Shown piece after piece: positions 57,661 to 64,000 of a DNA stretch of 64,000 nucleotides. Source of the DNA: Cyrtodaria siliqua (Eukaryota > Mollusca > Bivalvia > Adapedonta > Hiatellidae); NCBI GenBank assembly GCA_037043455.1, contig JAWPHD010002615.1, positions 184,735 through 248,734 of the forward strand. The letters run 5' to 3'. The first letter of the stretch is position 1. The number at the start of each line of letters is the position of its first letter. The notes under the pieces were generated by a model, which saw only the letters and a list, made by a program, of their open reading frames with translations, did not search any database and was not told the DNA's origin. The position numbers and the translations under genes were made by a program.

Positions 57661-59810
57661 ATTATTTATGAATGTTTTTGATGAATTCATGAACTTAGGA
57701 GAGAAATAAGCTTTTGCTTTCGTTATAATCGGTTTAATAATGGTGTAAACAACTGGTCAAGTTTAACCGAGGCATATTTTCATATGAATTATATAACGAT
57801 TCTGTAGTTACACATTTATTATTTTTCATAAATAATAAATTACAGTTTTATTTTTTAATCGAACATAAATATACCCCTGAATATGACTTACCTTTTTTCC
57901 TTTACTCTACAAATCCAAATGAAACAATTTTTCATGTTCAAGATCCAGTAAAATAAAATCCGGCACGGATTCTATCACAGTCGAGGTCTATGAGTCAGTC
58001 AGCTCCCTTTGTATGGGAATTATTTATAACCCTATTCTATGGACCTTTCAAGATTTTTAACCCGATAGTTACAGAACACGAGGTGACAGAACATGAGAAC
58101 GCCTGACATGACAGTCACACAAATAAAGACTCAACCTTGTTAAACTGTAACACTAATTACGATAATAAAAAACACGATTTGTCACAGTGCATCCGTCAAA
58201 ATATGTATTGTTTTCGTAAAACCTTATCAGTGGTCAGCTAAACAATTCAACAAATGAACTTGATATCTTGCCGATTAAGATCCGAGTTGACAAGCACGTG
58301 TTCATTTAGAAAAAAATATAAAAACTTCTGATCGTTGATCATGCCTTTATAACGACTTAACGATATACCCTTAGAGATAAATTAGTAAAACATGACCAAT
58401 GCTTTTTAACGGCTCATTTGCGATTTATATGGTTCCTCGATAAATATTTTTACAGTTCAAATAATTTACATATCGAATTATCTGTTATCAATTTAGAGAA
58501 TTTTAAAAATGCAATAAATCTTCAAGCTTGAAACATCTGTGTATTCAAACACACGTCGTTAGGGATTCTTTTAAGGTTTTAATTGATTTGGGCATTCGTA
58601 AGATTATGTCCAGAAATAAACTTCACAAAAATAATATTCTGTCTGACGTCAATGGTATTAACGCAATGACGTCAAAGAAGGATAAAAAAAGTCTTAAACA
58701 AAGCAAACTGCCACTGTTATCAGGCAATGACATAATTAGTATATGCATTACTTGGACTGCTAATTAATGATTTGGTAATTACTTTTCCCTATTGTTCGAT
58801 TGTGCATTAGAGCGGCCTGCATTGTTAAGATATACGTGTCTATGTCTATCTGATAACTTTTATTTTATTTTTAAAAGTCACACCTACTATTGTTCTTAAT
58901 TTCTAATTTTATCAATCGCATTGATATTCTAAATGACTGTCAAAGTGCAAAATTCGCATAGTTTAGTTATTGAATTAAAATACAGTAAGACGCTTTTGGG
59001 GTTCACCTATTCCCATGTCACATTCCGCTATGTCAATCGGTTAAAGAAGACATAGTTTTACACGAAAATCACACGACCTCGAGCCATGACCTTGATCTTA
59101 AATAAGTGACCCCGAAATTGGTGTCTTTTGAAGAAAAAAATAATAACCGCATTAATTACCCCATTATTGTGTGCGGTTGAAGAGTAGTGAACCAAACAAA
59201 ACAAGAAACAGAACATATGGTCCCAACAGTCCATTGGTGATACACATCACCTCGTTATCCACAGTGGTATTGGGGACGAAATTCCAAAACAGTTCATTCC
59301 GATACAATTTACAAAAGTTATGTTCATAAACTGAAATTCCCATATTGAAACATAGTCATGGGCAATAACTCTGTAATACATGCATTTAATTATAGTAATT
59401 GCCAAACTTGTCCATGCTCCTCTTAAAACAGAACTTCATATCAAATTTGACTAAAATCTAAAAATGTTTTAAAAAGTGACTAACAAGCAGTAACTCGTCC
59501 GAGATTTCATTGAAATAAACCTAATTAAAGTTCAAGTATGTTGAAAACCGAAACTTTTTTAATTTATGGTGTTCACAAGCTAATTCTTCTACTATTATTA
59601 GTATTTTAAAATAATCCAGAGTAATAACTCTGAAAAAACTGACCCGTTGACAAGCGCACTATGGTAATTGGTTTTAAACACCTAACGGGTATATTACACA
59701 GGAGTGATACATACTTGAAGAGGCAGATAATAGAACCTATCTCGCATGTAGCATGTCTCAATCTATTTAACTGAATTAAAATGAATTGTATTTTATAGTT
59801 GCACCAAAGC
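57661..59810. other. No feature recognised
   Basis: Over 2 kb of AT-rich sequence. The 79-codon ORF at 58528-58767 (lysine-rich, no domain) is not supported as a gene. Confidence 0.45.
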
Positions 59811-59821
59811 TAACTTTCTGA

Positions 59822-59900
59822 CATAAAGATTCCTGGTCTCATGAGGGCTCGAACCCACAGCGGTGAGGAGCAAGTGATTTCAAGTCTACGACTTTATTGA
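59822..59900 (-). other. tRNA-like SINE head (degenerate)
   Basis: On the minus strand GCTGTGGGTTCGAGCCCTCA is a good B-box; the A-box region (GAGTATCAATAAAGTCGTAG) is poor. The preceding GAAATCACTTGCTCC suggests a leucine/serine-type ancestor. Confidence 0.5.
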
Positions 59901-59984
59901 TACTCTAGTAGGTATTGAAAGGGATGTACTGTAGCAGGTATATATTGTTACTTAGGTGATCGTGTTATACCTACATCACACTGG

Positions 59985-60235
59985 AGTGGAATACTGTATA
60001 GTAGATATGGTTACCTCTACCGCAAATGAGGGTGATACGGTAGTAGATACGGTTACCCATCACGCATAGGTGAGTGATACGGTAGCAGCTATGGTTACCT
60101 ATCTCGCAAAGGCGGTCGATACGGTAGTATATATGGTTACCTATCTCACACAGGAAGGTAATACGGTAGTAGATATGGTTACCCATCTCGTACAGGAGGG
60201 CGATACGGTAGTAGATATGGATACCTATCTCGCCA
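59985..60235. repeat. ~39-bp tandem repeat, ~7 copies
   Basis: GTGATACGGTAGTAGATATG then GTTACCTATCTCGCA with drift. Both strands carry periodic ORFs because the unit is about 13 codons. Confidence 0.92.
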
Positions 60236-60239
60236 GAAG

Positions 60240-61264
60240 AAGAGAAGACTTTTTATTACCCTCGTCAATTCGAGGGCACCCGCTGTTGACTTGACACCTT
60301 TCACATGCATCAGGTATAAGACTCATGAGCATATGATTGATACTCATACTCAAGACATACAATGACGTGCATTATCATAAAATTATTCATGTGATACATA
60401 AATTCATATCAACACGCAATACCGCGAACGAGCAATATACATTTAAATTGAATTTCGATTGAATGAACTAGTTCACTACCACGGCACACAGTACCAGTAA
60501 TCTTTATATAGGTTTGAATTTCTTGAAGTCTGAATTAAATATATGATTTAAAGGCTGTGAGTGACGCTTTTCGTGGGGGTCTAGGGGTTCAAACAAATAC
60601 TGATATCTGCAGTTCTGAACGGCGAATACATAATGAATAAAACTAAATACTACTCCAGAGCCTATATTTACAGGGAAACCCATTCCACAGACCTAATAAA
60701 AAATAGATTGGACACCATGAAAAGTATCTAAATTTCACATGGCACAGTGCGAAAATTTCACAAATTATTTCCCAACTTTAAACACACACATATCTTGAAG
60801 AGTTTTATAGATGCAAGTTTCATTCATGCCAAATCCAATCACAAATTTAATTTTCTTTCCAATGGTAGTATTTCTCTTTCTCTTATATTTAGAGCAAAAA
60901 AAGGAGTTTGAAGGAAATTTTGACTATGTTAAAATCTTGATTTTTAAGAGAAAAGCAAAAAATGATGACATTTTTAACTTTAAACATCTTTTTATACAAT
61001 TTCTTTTTTTCAAAATAAACATAAATTATTATAATCCCATTCTGCTATTCACTATGAATCTTTTGAATGTATTCTCATCAAAATCAGCGTATAATTGAGA
61101 GAGGAGATAGAAGGAAAAGTTAAGGTGCCACGTGGTATTTTGGTTACTTCATTGGTTAAGGTAGGAAGTTTCCTATCTGTTTATTAATATGTCTGCGCCC
61201 ATTCTAAGTGTTACGCACCAGAGCTAACATTCAGCTTTCATTCAAACACCATAATGATGTTGAT
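60240..61264. other. No feature recognised
   Basis: No supported gene; the 95-codon ORF at 60811-61098 is F/N/K-rich and shows no domain. Confidence 0.4.
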
Positions 61265-61362
61265 GGATATGACATTTCTACAATGAATTTGGAACATTTT
61301 GTAAAATGCTAGATATATGACATTTCTACAATGAATTTGGAACATTTTGTAAAATGCTAGAT
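61265..61362. repeat. 48-bp perfect-like tandem duplication
   Basis: TATGACATTTCTACAATGAA, TTTGGAACATTTTGTAAAAT, GCTAGA occurs twice back to back. Confidence 0.95.
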
Positions 61363-61589
61363 TCCTGAAATTGTAAGTGATCATGCCTGCCAACGTGTGA
61401 ACTTTTATTTTAAATGCTAAAAAGGCATTTACATATTCAAACAGTCATGTATTTGACGGGTATTTGTTGCTGTTCTAGCATGACAATAGAGGGAGTGTGA
61501 CTAAATTTATTTTGACGACTAATTCTCCTATATCCAACATTTTAGTGGTTAATTCAGAAAAGTCTTTATGCAAATAATATTACGGCTAT

Positions 61590-61975
61590 TAGTCTCGGCC
61601 AGCTAGGTATGTCTTACTTGCAGATATCGGTCTATGCAGATTAGTGCCAATAAAAGCGCCCAATAGCGATCAGCACAATTTATTCGCGCGTTTAAAGTCG
61701 ACGTTTGCGTGACGTCATGTAAATAAACGTACAACGTCAATTGTTGATGCACCAGTTAAACTTTTTAACGTCACTTGCTGCTTCTCATAAGTTAAAAATA
61801 AAACAATATTATTAAACTAACTTAAAAATATGCTTTTTTAAAAGTCTCGTTGAATCTCTAAAAATCTCGCCAAATCAATTTCAAACGTCATTTCCCCCCC
61901 AGGACCTGGTTCTGGATCCGTGTAGCATAGCGTAAGGAAGAAATCAGAAGCGGGCCGGATGACCGAGGCTATACG
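61590..61975 (+). repeat. Dispersed repeat, long copy with ~290 bp extra
   Basis: TCTCGGCCAGCTAGGTATGT and CTTACTT at 61590-61620, then TTCTGGATCCGTGTAGCATA and GAAATCAGAAGCGGG at 61910-61955. The equivalents at 3430-3545 are contiguous. Confidence 0.78.
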
Positions 61976-62237
61976 GCTATGTAATCCCATATGCATTACG
62001 AAGATTATAAACGTTTCAATTCGACTGTCGGATTAGTGGCCGCGTCAATATTTATGGTTGTTTATGCAACTACAGAAGAATTTGAGTTCATTGAAAGTAA
62101 TCCTGAAGTAATTTAACAGATTAATTCGTAATGAATTTGGGGTTGAATGGGTTGGGGTGGGGTTGCAATATGTGTAACTTAACATTAACATTAAGATCCT
62201 ACCCATACCCTCACTTAAAAAAACTATTTTTTTTAAT

Positions 62238-62582
62238 TTAAAGGGGGTAAATCAGGCTTTTAATGGTGGTTTAGGGGTCCGACTTAAAATTGACAAATAA
62301 TTATATTTTCTATTCTAAAGGGCCTAAACATAATGAATGAGCCTAAAAACGATCCCTTATTTGCAAAGAAACTCACTCTGCACAGTAATACGTGCTATCC
62401 TAGGTGACGCACCAGGGTTAATTTCAGCATTTTACGTCAGATTCCGTCATAGCTATATGGTGCTATATGGTGTATAAATGGTTCTAACATCATATTTTGA
62501 CTGATATAAGTGTTTTATCATGAATTGGAACATTTTTGTAAATTAAGATGTTTCTAGAAAAATCCTGATGTACTCCCTTTAA
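62238..62582 (-). mobile_element. TIR element A2, simple copy
   Basis: On the minus strand it starts TTAAAGGGAGTACATCAGGA and ends TTTACCCCCTTTAA. It contains one GAAATTAACCCTGGTGCGTC-ACCTAGGATAGCA unit, whereas 16504-17347 has a long array of it. Confidence 0.83.
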
Positions 62583-62895
62583 GCAATTTAAACAATTTTC
62601 TGGGTTCAATACCAATAGATTGTAAAGTATTTTACCACTACTTATATATTGTAGAGTATTTTAAGCGTTCAAAAATATGATATGTTCGTCCTTACCCTGA
62701 TCCCTCTGTTCCTTCTGAAAAAACAAGGTTAGGCCAGCCTTAAAAAAAACATTTGTTTGCTGTTTCCCGAACCGGGACATATTAAAGTAAAAAAAAACAA
62801 CAGCAAATAGGACGGTTGCAAACAGTCTAACACAAAATTTACAAGTTTGGGTTTCGCTGAAACAAATGATATGAGGTTTTTCGTCCCGTTTACAC

Positions 62896-62939
62896 ATCAT
62901 ATAAGGTCATATAAGGTCATATAAGGTCATATAAGGACC
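62896..62939. repeat. 10-bp tandem repeat
   Basis: CATATAAGGT occurs four times in tandem, with a partial fifth. Confidence 0.95.
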
Positions 62940-62959
62940 ACAAGCTCAGAGTGGAGGCC

Positions 62960-63165
62960 CTCCCATTGGGGTCCATGTTCCCTTGTTCCCTGAAAATATG
63001 ACCCAATGGTGTTCCCTTGTTCCCCAAAATATTAGCTTAGTTCCCCAAAAATATTTTTCCAATGGTCCCTTATTCCCCAAAAATATTACCAATAACAGAC
63101 AATGTTCCTTTGTTCCCCAAAAATAAATGGCCATGTTCCCTTGTTCCTCAAAACCCCATGGGAGA
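62960..63165. repeat. Degenerate TTCCCTTGTTCCCCAAAAATA repeat
   Basis: CCATGTTCCCTTGTTCC and CCCCAAAAATATT occur about six times; the minus-strand ORF (FWGTKE, FSGNKG) reflects this periodicity. Confidence 0.85.
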
Positions 63166-63204
63166 CCCTCAGAGTGAGATGGAGCAAGGATGCAGTTTCT
63201 TATC

Positions 63205-63300
63205 TGACAAGCCTGCGCCAAGGAACGAACCCACGCGGGGCTATATGTCTGTATCTCTATCACCAAGGCCTTATCCACTGAGCTACCGAGGTCACTTTTA
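63205..63300 (-). other. tRNA-like SINE head
   Basis: On the minus strand GACCTCGGTAGCTCAGTGGA is a good A-box and GCGTGGGTTCGTTCCTTGG a fair B-box. The spacing is longer than in a functional tRNA without an intron. Confidence 0.55.
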
Positions 63301-63679
63301 GCAGAAAGCGCAAGTTGGTTAAGTGCGCTTCAATGTCTCGACGCATCAGGAGGTCACATGTATCAAATACGATGATGACTAACCGTGTCCTTTGAGGTAT
63401 TTGGTTAGTTTAGGTAGTATCAGTGCAATAATACACATTAAGTGATAAAACGTTTAAACCCGTCTGAGAAGTAAATTAACAAACAGCGGTTAAACTATAA
63501 AAAGTCTGAATCAATTACCAATAGGATTGAAATATTGCCATTTATGACCATCTCGCATTTGTAATGACACTTGACATTGTATTACAAATAAGTCAGCTTG
63601 TTCAAGTAATAGAATACATTTAATAAGTGGGTATAAAGGATTAAACGTAGTCTGGATCAAGGCCAATATGGAGTATGTG

Positions 63680-63825
63680 AGAAAGTGTCAATTCTTACGG
63701 ATGGCGGTAGGTACAGAGTACTGGTTCTACCTAGGGGTGGTCTGATATGCCTCCACACTAAAAGGAGTCATCCATCGGCTACAATGTTCTAAAAAAGGAC
63801 GTTAAACCCCAAACAAAAAAACCCA
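63680..63825 (+). mobile_element. SINE family 2, 5' truncated
   Basis: GTGTCAATTCTTACGGATGG, AGTACTGGTTCTACCTAGGG and GGACGTTAAACCCCAAAC with an A-rich end. Confidence 0.8.
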
Positions 63826-63887
63826 ACAACATGGAGTAACTATAACAGTTACACACTCGAATAATAATTCCAGATAGTCCCAGTCTG

Positions 63888-64000
63888 AATCATATCAGGA
63901 ACGGGAGCAAGTCTGATTGCCAAGGGACGTAATCAGAATCATATCAGGAACGGGAGCCAGTCAGATAGCCAAGGGACGTAATCAGAATACGGGAATCATA
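63888..64000. repeat. 49-bp tandem repeat, cut by the window edge
   Basis: AATCATATCAGGAACGGGAG then CCAAGGGACGTAATCAG occurs twice, with a third unit starting at the end of the window. Confidence 0.9.

Noticed and set aside
63062..63301. ORFs over 62946-63301
   Set aside because: They follow the periodic TTCCCTTGTTCCCCAAAA repeat and a tRNA-like SINE head.

Overview
This window reads as AT-rich, repeat-dense nuclear DNA of a metazoan, most likely a bivalve or other mollusc. The evidence is one animal gene with seven short coding exons and canonical GT-AG introns on the minus strand, many tRNA-derived SINE copies, at least eight terminal-inverted-repeat (TIR) families of a few hundred bases, and numerous minisatellites. 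The bivalve assignment is an inference from the style of the repeats. Nothing looks bacterial: there are no operons, ribosome binding sites or long non-repetitive ORFs, and no CRISPR array.

The only convincing protein-coding gene runs on the minus strand from 29202 (ATG) to 18453 (stop). It encodes a six-pass membrane protein of the Frag1/DRAM/Sfk1 family (DRAM or TMEM150-like). Exons at 29111-29202, 26109-26162, 25400-25467, 24173-24327 and about 23459-23652 join in frame. The exons at 20142-20288 and 18453-18605 also join in frame with each other. The link between 23459 and 20288 is unresolved and may involve a missed small exon. Its introns hold a 36-bp minisatellite, a 25-bp minisatellite, two hairpins, a GTCCGC-motif cluster, SINEs and MITEs.

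Layout: 1-9.6 kb holds trinucleotide arrays, an ~80-copy 26-bp minisatellite inside a MITE, and a 39-bp higher-order array. 9.6-18.4 kb holds SINEs, a 27-bp repeat and three TIR elements, one with an amplified internal 60-bp unit. 18.4-29.2 kb is the DRAM-like gene. 29.4-34.5 kb is repeats. 34.56-36.28 kb is a TIR element with long arms carrying a broken C2H2 zinc-finger gene. 37-50.6 kb holds nested MITEs, SINEs, palindromes and two minisatellites. 51.5-64 kb holds a dense cluster of one MITE family, a 127-bp tandem repeat, more SINEs and short tandem arrays.

The most interesting signals are: (1) at least two MITEs whose internal segment expanded into a minisatellite; (2) a TIR transposon that appears to carry a captured zinc-finger gene; (3) three long perfect-like palindromes with unrelated arms but the same loop core (GCGAGGC, 3-4 bases, GCCGAG); (4) a MITE family whose two arms match within each copy but differ between copies; and (5) two SINE families with different heads and tails sharing one central block. 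All similarity statements come from reading the sequence by eye; no database search was run.
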